The notes beneath the pieces were generated by a model that made no database searches, was not told where the DNA came from, and worked only from the letters and a program-made list of their open reading frames with translations. Shown here one piece after another: positions 51,768 through 60,661 of a stretch of DNA of 64,000 nt (positions are counted from its first letter, which is position 1; each line of letters starts with the position of its first letter). A program made the translations under genes and the position numbers. Source of the DNA: Candidatus Poribacteria bacterium (GTDB taxonomy: Bacteria; Poribacteria; WGA-4E; WGA-3G); NCBI GenBank assembly GCA_022826805.1, contig JAJDUH010000073.1:62001-126000 (forward strand), in the 5' to 3' direction.

Positions 51768-53399
51768 TTATTTTAGCTGCGTAAGGCTGTTTTCACGAGG
51801 CACGTACAGATAGGCACTCCGACCCGTGAAATATTGGGCGTACACATTTTCCCAATCACTGTTTGTCAGTTTCCACCGCGGCGCAGGACCGAGTTTAAAA
51901 TAGACAATATCCGCTTCCTCAAGACGTTGAAACGGGTAGTCTCCGATTGGTGCGCCTCGGTGCTGAGATACGAATATAACGGCGTTGTGAATATTACGTT
52001 CTGCTACCATAGGAGGTAGTTTTTGATAAACAGGACCCCAATTCTGATACACCTGCCCGATACGGATATAACTCCACACGATATTAACGCTGAGTAACAA
52101 AAAACATATCCCGACACCAATTACAAGTCCACGCCTCTGAGATACTTTAAACCGCTCATATAGAATAAACATCCCACGTGCTACCAACGGAATAAAACCG
52201 AGAAATGTCGATTCAGTATAATACCGCGCGTTTACAGGTGTAAATCCCCACGTTGAACCTTCAAAGTAGAAGACGGAATAGAGCAGCAGATTGGCTATCA
52301 GTAGGGAAAGACAGAATACATCATATTTGTTCCGAGAAGTGTGGAAAAATGGTAGAAGCGCAAGCATCCACGGCAAAATTAACGGTACAAAAGCAATGAA
52401 CCACATCAGTGATAGCTCAACTTCTTTCAACAAATTGTGATGGTAACTGCCCCAGCCCAATGCATTGAAACTGATAGATGGGAGAATGTGCCGCCACGTC
52501 CTTTCGATCGCCCATGCCGGTGTAAAGATGCGCGCCTGTTCAATATCAGGTGCGTAGCCTTCCATTCGAGGACCAAATCCGATCTTGTCGTATGGCTGCG
52601 CAACCGTATGCGTAAACAAGAACGGATCCTTTGTGAAATGGGCATTCCACGCCGTACATACCGCAAGCATTACGACAAACGGGATAAAGAAAAATCCTAA
52701 CCGTTTCACTGTAATTAATAGTGCCTCTGTTCCATCCCGTCTCTGCTGCCATTGGGTAATGAGATGATAAATAGCCAATCCCGCCCCAACAACCCCAAAG
52801 ACCACGGCGGAGAGCGGTCGTGTATTGAACGCATACCCCAGCGCGAAACCTGAAAGAAGCGGGTAACCAATCCGAGTAAGAACGGAGACATTACTTTTGT
52901 AATTTAAAGTCTTAAGAAGCGCAAATAGGTAGAGCGAAAGATAAAAGCGACTCACCGGTTCACTGAACCACGTCGATCCCATGCCGAGCGTTGCTGGTGA
53001 AATGAGCGCAAGCACCGCGGTAATAAACGCGATACTGTTGTGGATTTCTCCATATATCTCTTTTACAAACAGGTAGAGAAATATCAGCGCACCACCAGTT
53101 GCAAGCGCGGGGATAAGCCAAGGTGCGTTGATAAATACGCCGAACATCAACATCAAGGCGTTTCCGAACGGGTATTTCGAATACCACTTGCCATTGAGGA
53201 CATTAATATGCGGTGAAGAGGAGAATCCGTGTTCTGGAGGGGCAGGGAACGAGAGTTTGCCGTCCGAGAATAATTTCGCTTGGAATAGGTACGAGACGGT
53301 ATCTGGTTCAAAGTAGGAGAACTCGAAGTAGATGCCACATAGAAGGACCGATAGCAGCACACCAAGTATAGAAATGATGAAAATGGGTTTGATTTTCAT
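51768..53399 (-). CDS. GT39/ArnT-like membrane glycosyltransferase
   Basis: Many TMs; FEPDTVSYLFQAKLF N-terminal motif. Confidence 0.75.
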   Translation of the reverse strand: MKIKPIFIISILGVLLSVLLCGIYFEFSYFEPDTVSYLFQAKLFSDGKLSFPAPPEHGFSSSPHINVLNGKWYSKYPFGNALMLMFGVFINAPWLIPALATGGALIFLYLFVKEIYGEIHNSIAFITAVLALISPATLGMGSTWFSEPVSRFYLSLYLFALLKTLNYKSNVSVLTRIGYPLLSGFALGYAFNTRPLSAVVFGVVGAGLAIYHLITQWQQRRDGTEALLITVKRLGFFFIPFVVMLAVCTAWNAHFTKDPFLFTHTVAQPYDKIGFGPRMEGYAPDIEQARIFTPAWAIERTWRHILPSISFNALGWGSYHHNLLKEVELSLMWFIAFVPLILPWMLALLPFFHTSRNKYDVFCLSLLIANLLLYSVFYFEGSTWGFTPVNARYYTESTFLGFIPLVARGMFILYERFKVSQRRGLVIGVGICFLLLSVNIVWSYIRIGQVYQNWGPVYQKLPPMVAERNIHNAVIFVSQHRGAPIGDYPFQRLEEADIVYFKLGPAPRWKLTNSDWENVYAQYFTGRSAYLYVPRENSLTQLK

Positions 53400-53426
53400 T
53401 AAGTTGCCTGAAAGTCTGAAAAAAAT

Positions 53427-53455
53427 TTGACATTTGCCTCTTAATAGGGTATAAT
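53427..53455 (+). promoter_or_regulatory. Perfect-consensus sigma70 promoter TTGACA-N17-TATAAT
   Basis: Read directly from sequence. Confidence 0.85.
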
Positions 53456-53522
53456 AACATTAAATCTAATTAAAATCATCGACTTTTAACAGCAAGCTTC
53501 TGCTTGCAAACGATGCCGGAAA

Positions 53523-53576
53523 ATGCTTAACGCTATCCCATTTAATATACATCACCATCATTCGGTCCACTTCTGA
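53523..53576 (+). CDS. Histidine leader peptide MLNAIPFNIHHHHSVHF
   Basis: ATG..CAT CAC CAT CAT..CAC TTC TGA, between promoter and terminator of hisZGS. Confidence 0.85.
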   Translation: MLNAIPFNIHHHHSVHF

Positions 53577-53664
53577 GTAGAGCGGATGAGGGAATATGTA
53601 TAGACATCATTGATACGCAGCAAGTCTAACTTGTCTGGACCCTGGTAAACAAACCGCTCTCTCA
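53574..53664 (+). promoter_or_regulatory. Candidate antiterminator: TGAG(T)AGAGCGG pairs with CCGCTCTCTCA
   Basis: 11 bp with one bulge, 53574-53585 : 53654-53664; crosses terminator stem. Confidence 0.75.
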
Positions 53665-53723
53665 CGCGCTGTTCCGTCAACGCGTCTCAGAAAAGGAGCA
53701 CACTGTTTACTGGGTTTTTTTTT
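53640..53723 (+). terminator. his attenuator terminator
   Basis: CCCTGGTAAACA ... TGTTTACTGGG followed by T9. Confidence 0.8.
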
Positions 53724-53876
53724 GACTTCTTGCAGTGTCCCAAATTGTGGTTAAAGCATACTTTGTTCGTCGGTGAGGATAATAACCTTGCCATCAATCA
53801 TAATCAACGTTGTCGAAACTTGACGAAATCTATTTTTCACAACGAAAAAGATGGAGCGAAATCGAATCGTAAAAAA

Positions 53877-55313
53877 ATGGAAAAGTTTGATAAACCTACT
53901 GGAACGAGCGACTTTTTACCTGAACAGATGGTTCAGCGAAATTTCGTCGAAAAGGTCGTTCGTGAAATCTTTGAAACCTATGGATATGCCCAAATTCAGA
54001 CGCCACTGTTTGAATCTTTCGCGCTTTTATCTGCCCAGTCCGGTGAGGAAATCCGGCACAAAATGTTTACTTTTGTCGGTTCTGATCGAGTCGATTACGC
54101 ATTAAGACCCGAAATGACAGCCCCTGTTTGTCGTCTCATTGCTAGCGGAGAACTCGGACACCTCCCTTATCCGTACAAGCTCTACTACATCGGGCAATGT
54201 GTCCGACAGGAGCCGACTGCAGATGATGCCGAGGTAAAAATGGAATTCCGACAGGCTGGTGTTGAACTCATCGGACCTGCTTCTGCCCACGCCGATGCGG
54301 AAATTATCGCGATTCCTGTGCGTATCCTCGAAAAGCTCAACATTTCAAACACAAAACTAAAGATCGGAAATACAGGAATTTTTCGAGAAATTTTCAAACA
54401 GGTCTCGCTTGATACCAAGGATCACGGCGAAATTATATGGGACATCGATTATCTTGCGCGTCTGCGTGCGGAAGCAAAACTGTGGGATATTGAGACACTC
54501 CGAGATGCCTTTAATATGTTGCGACGCGCGCAGGGAACCGACTACCAAGGGGACCACAAAATTGAAACTGCCACAATTCAGGATTTAACTGAGAGTAATG
54601 TCTATGCTTATGCAGAGCAGTTGCCGAGGATCGCCGAGGAGACTTATAAAGCAAGTTGGCACCGTTACTTTAATATTGCTGGGGAGACCGCCCAGCGTTG
54701 TATAGATGTCTCAAAAATTGCGGGTGACAGGGATGCTGTCATGTCGGCATGGGAAAAACATCTCGGTAGTACAGCACAAGTAGCACGCCAAGAACTCCTC
54801 ACACTTTGTGATTGTTTGGAAAACTATGATATTACGGACTTTGAAATCAATTTGGGTATTACGCGCGGGTTCGATTTCTATACGGGAACAGTCTTTCAGA
54901 TTGAATTGCCGGAGAAACACCGACCGCTCTGCGGTGGTGGAAGATACGACAAACTGATTGAATCTTTCGGTGGTCCATCGATACCTGGGGCTGGGTTTGC
55001 ATTTCAATTTGATGCACTTATAGAGGCATTTACTGACACAGGAAAGAGAACTGTTAGCGGAAGGAAAGATTATTTCATCGCAGCAGAAACACCGGAAAGC
55101 ATCGCAGACGCACAGCAGCTCGCTGAAACGCTTCGGAGAAATGGAAAAAATGTGGAAGTTGATTTGATGGAACGCGACCTGCAGGCACAACAAGACTACG
55201 CCGGTCAAGCAAACTACGATTACCTGATCCGTTTAGTCTCTGGTGAGCCGATCCGCCGAATTCAAATTGAGACTGGGGACACACAGTCCGTCACTGTCTC
55301 CGATCTATTATAA
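53877..55313 (+). CDS. hisZ: ATP phosphoribosyltransferase regulatory subunit
   Basis: Class II aaRS-like fold; MEKFDKPTGTSDFLPEQ; followed by short hisG. Confidence 0.88.
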   Translation: MEKFDKPTGTSDFLPEQMVQRNFVEKVVREIFETYGYAQIQTPLFESFALLSAQSGEEIRHKMFTFVGSDRVDYALRPEMTAPVCRLIASGELGHLPYPYKLYYIGQCVRQEPTADDAEVKMEFRQAGVELIGPASAHADAEIIAIPVRILEKLNISNTKLKIGNTGIFREIFKQVSLDTKDHGEIIWDIDYLARLRAEAKLWDIETLRDAFNMLRRAQGTDYQGDHKIETATIQDLTESNVYAYAEQLPRIAEETYKASWHRYFNIAGETAQRCIDVSKIAGDRDAVMSAWEKHLGSTAQVARQELLTLCDCLENYDITDFEINLGITRGFDFYTGTVFQIELPEKHRPLCGGGRYDKLIESFGGPSIPGAGFAFQFDALIEAFTDTGKRTVSGRKDYFIAAETPESIADAQQLAETLRRNGKNVEVDLMERDLQAQQDYAGQANYDYLIRLVSGEPIRRIQIETGDTQSVTVSDLL

Positions 55314-55370
55314 CGGAGATCGTGTTGTTACACGTTCACAGTTCCACGCTGTAGAAGAAGGAGAATCTAA

Positions 55371-56150
55371 ATGCAAACAGAATCACAACGGACGCTGAAT
55401 CTACTTTTACCAAAGGGTAGCCTCCAGGCAGAAACCCTTGAAATGTTTCAGCGCGCCGGTTATGAACTCAACGGTTATACCGCAACTGACAGGTCTTATC
55501 GCGCGACTTTTCAAAATGATAGCGACTTTCAAATCAAAATTTCGCGTCCACAAGAGATACCCGTCTATGTTGGCATGGATGATTTCTACGATGTAGGCAT
55601 CACTGGTCAGGATTGGGTTGAAGAAACCGACGCAGATGTTGAAGAGATCTTACCTCTGGAATATGGACACATTGACATCATTCTTGCTGTTCGCGAAGAA
55701 CGTGATGACATCAATACTTTCGACGATTTGGTGAATCTCGCCGATAGAGACATCCGTATTTCAACTGAGTATCTGAACCTTGCCGAGAAATTTATCCTTG
55801 AAAAAACGGAAAATAGGATTGCACCGGCGATTTTAACGCCATGGAAGCGACTCAACACTCGCGGCTCTTACCAGGCACCAATCACGCTCATGTTGTCTTT
55901 CGGGGCAACCGAAGGGAAACCACCCGAAGAAGCCGATGCTATCATCGACAATTCAACCGCATCACGGCGTACGCTCAAGGCAAATGCGCTCAAAGTCGTT
56001 GAACTATTGCGCGAATCTGAATCTACCCTCATTGCTAATCCGAAGGCACTCAGAGATCCTTGGAAGCACGAAAAAATCGAAGAGCTTAAGCAGACGTTAC
56101 AGAAAGGTTTGCGGAGACGGCGGAGTCAGGCACTCCCGGGACACATTTAA
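55371..56150 (+). CDS. hisG: ATP phosphoribosyltransferase (short form)
   Basis: LLLPKGSLQ, VGITGQDW, DAIIDNSTASRRTLKANAL. Confidence 0.92.
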   Translation: MQTESQRTLNLLLPKGSLQAETLEMFQRAGYELNGYTATDRSYRATFQNDSDFQIKISRPQEIPVYVGMDDFYDVGITGQDWVEETDADVEEILPLEYGHIDIILAVREERDDINTFDDLVNLADRDIRISTEYLNLAEKFILEKTENRIAPAILTPWKRLNTRGSYQAPITLMLSFGATEGKPPEEADAIIDNSTASRRTLKANALKVVELLRESESTLIANPKALRDPWKHEKIEELKQTLQKGLRRRRSQALPGHI

Positions 56151-56270
56151 GGTCTTTTATCTATGGGATTTCGCTACGATTTTTTGTTGTCAGATTGTTG
56201 GTTTCTGATAAGGTCGGTGTGTTCTTGCGTGAGAGCCCAAGCTCATTAATATTTAAGAGGAGAAAAACTT

Positions 56271-57602
56271 ATGGCAGCACCATTCATTAAACCGCGTGTT
56301 CCGCGAGGGATGCGAGACATTCTACCTGAACAGATGATTCGCAGGCAATACGTTATAGATGTTGTTCGCAATGTGTTTGAAGAATTTGGGTTTGAACCCT
56401 TGCAAACACCTGCCCTCGAATTGTCTGAAGTCCTCACAGGTAAATACGGACCCGATGCTGAAAAACTTATCTATCAGGCAGGGCATGTAGGTGGAAAGGA
56501 GGACATCTCCCTCCGCTATGATCTTTCGGTGCCGCTCTGCCGCGTTATGGCCATGTATCCGCAACTGCCCAAACCCTTTAAGCGTTACCAGATTGATCCT
56601 GTCTGGCGGGCAGAACGTCCGCAAAAGGGACGCTATCGCCAATTCTTCCAATGCGACGCGGATACGGTCGGAACTGAGAGTATGCTCGCTGATGCTGAAA
56701 ATGTTAATCTCATCTATCAGGTCCTAACTCGGCTCGGTTTCAAACAATTCGAGATTAACATCAATGACCGAAAACTAATCACTGGAATCGGGCAATTCGC
56801 CGGTGTGCCTAATGAACAACTGGGTGGTCTCTATCGCTCCATTGATAAATTGGATAAAATTGGACTGTCAGGAGTCAGGGGAGAATTGATGGAAAATCAG
56901 ATTCCAGAACCCGTTATTGAGAAACTGCTCGCACTGCTTCAAATTGAAGGGGATACAACGACCGTCTTAAATGCGCTCTCTGAACAACTCGGTGATTCTG
57001 AAGTCGCAAGAGAGGGTATTGCAGAATTGGAAGAACTAAGTTCGTATCTTACAACACTCGGCGTACCAAGCGAGTTCTACAGGGTGAATGTTTCAATGGT
57101 ACGTGGATTGGAATACTATACCGGTCCGATTTATGAGACCGTTGTCGAAGAACCAAAAATCGGAAGTATCACCGGTGGCGGCAGGTACGATGAACTCATC
57201 GGCAGTTTTAGTAAGCAGGGTTACCCAGCAACAGGCACCAGTTTCGGTATTGAACGCATTATTGATGTGATGGAAGAATTTGATATGTTTCCATCAACTG
57301 TAGCCAAAACGGTAACACAGGTGTTAGTAACCGTTTTCGATGCAGAACTCGCCCAAGAATCTCTGAAAGTAGCGATGCTTCTGCGCGATAGTGGTATCCG
57401 TACCGAAGTCTATTGTCGCCCGACACGCATCAGCACACAGATGAAATATGCCGATAGCAAAAGTATACCCTATGCTGTCATCCTCGGCTCTGATGAAGTA
57501 GAAGCTGGCACGGTCGCTGTTCGGGACCTCGCGAGTCGAGAACAGCAAATTGTTCCACGAGAGAAACTTGTTGAACACGTTCAAGAATTAGCAAGGACAT
57601 AA
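56271..57602 (+). CDS. hisS: Histidyl-tRNA synthetase
   Basis: PRGMRDILPEQ; WRAERPQKGRYRQFFQCDAD; anticodon-binding C-terminus. Confidence 0.93.
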   Translation: MAAPFIKPRVPRGMRDILPEQMIRRQYVIDVVRNVFEEFGFEPLQTPALELSEVLTGKYGPDAEKLIYQAGHVGGKEDISLRYDLSVPLCRVMAMYPQLPKPFKRYQIDPVWRAERPQKGRYRQFFQCDADTVGTESMLADAENVNLIYQVLTRLGFKQFEININDRKLITGIGQFAGVPNEQLGGLYRSIDKLDKIGLSGVRGELMENQIPEPVIEKLLALLQIEGDTTTVLNALSEQLGDSEVAREGIAELEELSSYLTTLGVPSEFYRVNVSMVRGLEYYTGPIYETVVEEPKIGSITGGGRYDELIGSFSKQGYPATGTSFGIERIIDVMEEFDMFPSTVAKTVTQVLVTVFDAELAQESLKVAMLLRDSGIRTEVYCRPTRISTQMKYADSKSIPYAVILGSDEVEAGTVAVRDLASREQQIVPREKLVEHVQELART

Positions 57603-57653
57603 ATAGTTTGTCCTGTTGGATATTCAAAATGACAACGGGAGTGTTGTAGAAAA

Positions 57654-58841
57654 ATGAATCGATTTTATCAACGTCCCTATTTCACTCGCTGTATACTTTT
57701 GCTCTTTTGCATTGTTCAAGCGGTGCAGTTGACAAGTGCGGGGTGTAGCCATAGCAAACCGTATTACCGTGCTGACGTCCCAGAAATTGGAAAACGTGAT
57801 GCTGAAATAGAGGGTGTGCTTCATTATCGTCTTTTGCTCCTCGGAGATGGAGGAGAGCCAAGGCGAGATGAACCCGTACTTAAGACCCTCGGTGAATGGG
57901 CAAGAAAAGACGCTGCGAAAACGAGTATTGTCTTTTTAGGCGACAATATGTATCCAGAGGGAATGACGGAACGGAAAAAACATGAAGCCGAGAAGCGCCT
58001 CACACCACAAATCGCTGTTGTCAAAGTCTCTGGTGCTCACGGATTGTTCATTCCTGGAAATCATGATTGGGCATCAGGAAAAGCAGAAGGGCTTAGCGCA
58101 GTTCTTACACAAGAAAAATTTATCAATGAGGCACTTGCTGGCGAATTGAATTTTCTGCCATCTGGAGGCACACCCGGCCCAGTGGCACTTCAGCTTCCGA
58201 AAGCCAACCCCGCAGTCCGGCTCATCCTTCTGGATACACAGTGGTGGCTCCACCGACATGAGAAACCACAGAAATCACCCGAATCAGTTATCGAAGAACT
58301 CATCGGACTATTTGACACGGAATTACCGGTCTTTGTTGTAGGGCACCATCCACTGGAGACTTATGGACCGCACGGAGGGTACTTTGACTGGAAATATCAT
58401 CTTTTTCCTGTCAAATTTTTAAAGAAGTGGGCATGGGTTCCAGTCCCTATATTGGGATCCATAGGTCCTTACTGGCGGAAACACCTGTACAAATCTGACC
58501 AGGATATAAGCGGCGAGCGTAACAAAAATATGGTGGCGCAGCTGAATCGAGCATTTTCGGCACGGAAGTCCACTGACCAAAACACACCACTTTTAATCTA
58601 TGCCTCCGGACATGAACATTCTCTGCAAGTTTTGAAAGACGATGTCGTAGACTATTTTCTCATCAGCGGGGCTGCTGCGAGTCGGAAAGTGACGGAAGTG
58701 ATGTCTGGCGAGAATACGCTATTCGCGCATCAGCACACCGGTTTCATGGCAGTCGATTTTTTTGTTGATGGAAAAGTTTTGCTGAGGGTGGTCGAACCTG
58801 AAGGCAAAGGTGTGCTATTTCACCGTTGGTTGACATTTTAA
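57654..58841 (+). CDS. Metallophosphoesterase
   Basis: LLLGDGG, FLGDNMYPEG, PGNHDWASG, VGHHPLE, GHEHSLQ. Confidence 0.88.
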   Translation: MNRFYQRPYFTRCILLLFCIVQAVQLTSAGCSHSKPYYRADVPEIGKRDAEIEGVLHYRLLLLGDGGEPRRDEPVLKTLGEWARKDAAKTSIVFLGDNMYPEGMTERKKHEAEKRLTPQIAVVKVSGAHGLFIPGNHDWASGKAEGLSAVLTQEKFINEALAGELNFLPSGGTPGPVALQLPKANPAVRLILLDTQWWLHRHEKPQKSPESVIEELIGLFDTELPVFVVGHHPLETYGPHGGYFDWKYHLFPVKFLKKWAWVPVPILGSIGPYWRKHLYKSDQDISGERNKNMVAQLNRAFSARKSTDQNTPLLIYASGHEHSLQVLKDDVVDYFLISGAAASRKVTEVMSGENTLFAHQHTGFMAVDFFVDGKVLLRVVEPEGKGVLFHRWLTF

Positions 58842-58945
58842 AACTTTAAACTTAGTTGTTTTCTTAATTCTCGCTAACACACAGTTTTTCGTCCACGCGT
58901 GTTTTATTCACAAATGAGGGTTAAAAAAGGCTTTCGAGAATGCCC

Positions 58946-59017
58946 TACAAGCCCTTTGCAAAAGATGCCCCGCTATGGTAACCCTGCTGAAAAAATACAC
59001 GAGGCTTGTAGCGGGGC
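58946..59017 (+). promoter_or_regulatory. Overlapping alternative stem-loops
   Basis: TACAAGCC/GGCTTGTA and GCCCCGCTA/TAGCGGGGC share the 59003-59017 arm. Confidence 0.5.
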
Positions 59018-59119
59018 TATAATTTACAGTTTAAGTTCCTTCAAATATACCTTTTGTACATACAATAGGCAGGACAAAAGTATGCCCTGCCTATGTTCAC
59101 TCTTTTCTACTTTACGATG

Positions 59120-59449
59120 CTAACCTTCCGTTTTACGATTTTGGCGGGCATACCTTAAAAATTCCACATCTCGTAGATACGGCTCCACCTCTTCTAATTC
59201 AAATCGAATTTCTTGTAAATCTCCAACAATCTGATTTAAATCCGAATCTACTTGACGGTAGGTCTCTTGGGCTTTGTCAGGTTTATATCCGGATTCCCTC
59301 AGGTAATACGAAGTTCCCAACCAGACACACACGAGTGCAGTGATTGTTGTCGTCCCTGCAATTATTACAATAATAGTGGTAACCGCTGTGGCAAGTTTGA
59401 AGATAAAGAAGAATGCCAGAGCGCAAAAAATCAATAGCAATAATACCAT
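59120..59449 (-). CDS. Small membrane/coiled-coil protein (PspB-like topology)
   Basis: Hydrophobic N-terminal half then coiled coil. Confidence 0.5.
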   Translation of the reverse strand: MVLLLLIFCALAFFFIFKLATAVTTIIVIIAGTTTITALVCVWLGTSYYLRESGYKPDKAQETYRQVDSDLNQIVGDLQEIRFELEEVEPYLRDVEFLRYARQNRKTEG

Positions 59450-59464
59450 GTCTGCTCTCCTCCT

Positions 59465-59716
59465 CTATTCACTCGCGCCCTTGGCGATGTTGATGAGTCG
59501 TTTCACTTCCTCTTTGAGAACAGCCATTTCTTTTTGAACTGCATTCACTTTTTGCTGCAGTACTTCTATCTCACGTTGTGATGCTCCTTTTGTCAATCCC
59601 CGTTTCTTTGTAGAATAGGAAATTCCCATCCAGACGATCAGGAGCGTTGTTATCGTGACACTCCCAAAGATAATAGCGATAATCAGTACGATTTCTCCCA
59701 TTTTCACTTCCTCCAA
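59465..59716 (-). CDS. Small membrane/coiled-coil protein, likely paralogue of neighbour
   Basis: TM segment IVWMGISYS resembles VCVWLGTSYY of neighbour, then coiled coil. Confidence 0.5.
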   Translation of the reverse strand: MEEVKMGEIVLIIAIIFGSVTITTLLIVWMGISYSTKKRGLTKGASQREIEVLQQKVNAVQKEMAVLKEEVKRLINIAKGASE

Positions 59717-59796
59717 CCTTGAATAAAATTTAGTTTCATTTTATTAGAGTCAGGAAAAGAATAAAGGATAGTAAAAAAAATAATGGGCAGATATAT

Positions 59797-60564
59797 TTAA
59801 ACGAACTTTGATGTAATCTCCTCGTTTAGTGGTTGAAAAGGTTGTTCTGTGTCCTTCTTCTCCAATAAGCGAGCCACGTCATACCCTCTACGAAGCAATT
59901 CAATTAAAAGTTCGTCATCCGATGCCTCATATACCGAACTTAACGTTTTGCCTCTTATGTTAGATTCGGAATGGATTGACATCGCTTCCGAGGCATCTCT
60001 AACGCTCGCGTAGTTAACCCCCAGATATCGCTGTGTTGTCACCACACTTTTATGCCCCAACATCTCTTGCACGGCATATATATCGTTCGTCTGTTCATAT
60101 AGACGCTGGGCATAAGACTTCCGCAGCGAGTGCGTACCGAGTTTTCCATTTAAACCCGCTGCCCCAAATGCGGTCTTTAGCGCATCGTGTGCCGCGATTC
60201 GCGTCATCGCTTTTAAACCTCGTCCTTTACGGGACGGGAACAGTGGACGGATGGGACTGATTTTTCCAAATAGATTTTTATGCCAAGCAATAAGGTTCTC
60301 AATCGCGTGTCTACCATCTATATTTACAGGGACAGCTCTTGATACCTCGCCGCCTTTCACAATACTCAAATCAAACAGTAAATCTTTGACAGTTTTACCG
60401 TTTTGCCATACATCACTCACTTTCAGCGCGAGCAGCTCACTAATACGTCCCCCAACGGATACTCCTAACATAAATAGACTGCGATTCCGAATGGCAAATA
60501 CGCCACCAAAGGCTTCCGATACGTTGCGTATTTCAGCGTTATCTAAGGGTCTTGTACCTTTCAT
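59797..60564 (-). CDS. Tyrosine recombinase/integrase, catalytic domain only
   Basis: GGRISELLAL, HSLRKSYAQRLYE, LGHKSVVTTQRYLG. Confidence 0.88.
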   Translation of the reverse strand: MKGTRPLDNAEIRNVSEAFGGVFAIRNRSLFMLGVSVGGRISELLALKVSDVWQNGKTVKDLLFDLSIVKGGEVSRAVPVNIDGRHAIENLIAWHKNLFGKISPIRPLFPSRKGRGLKAMTRIAAHDALKTAFGAAGLNGKLGTHSLRKSYAQRLYEQTNDIYAVQEMLGHKSVVTTQRYLGVNYASVRDASEAMSIHSESNIRGKTLSSVYEASDDELLIELLRRGYDVARLLEKKDTEQPFQPLNEEITSKFV

Positions 60565-60661
60565 GCAAAAAACTCCTCTTCTCCATTAATATATAGCATT
60601 TAAAACGGAATAAAAGCTTTATTGGTTTCTATACACATCAAGAAGGACAGATCGTCTGTCT

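Noticed and set aside
53730-53876. N-terminal extension of the hisZ ORF as given in the ORF track
   Set aside because: Extension lies in the leader just after the attenuator T-run; homology begins at MEKFDKPTGTSDFLPEQ (53877)
58899-59123. 74-aa plus-strand ORF
   Set aside because: Covers the intergenic inverted-repeat region and has no protein-like signature
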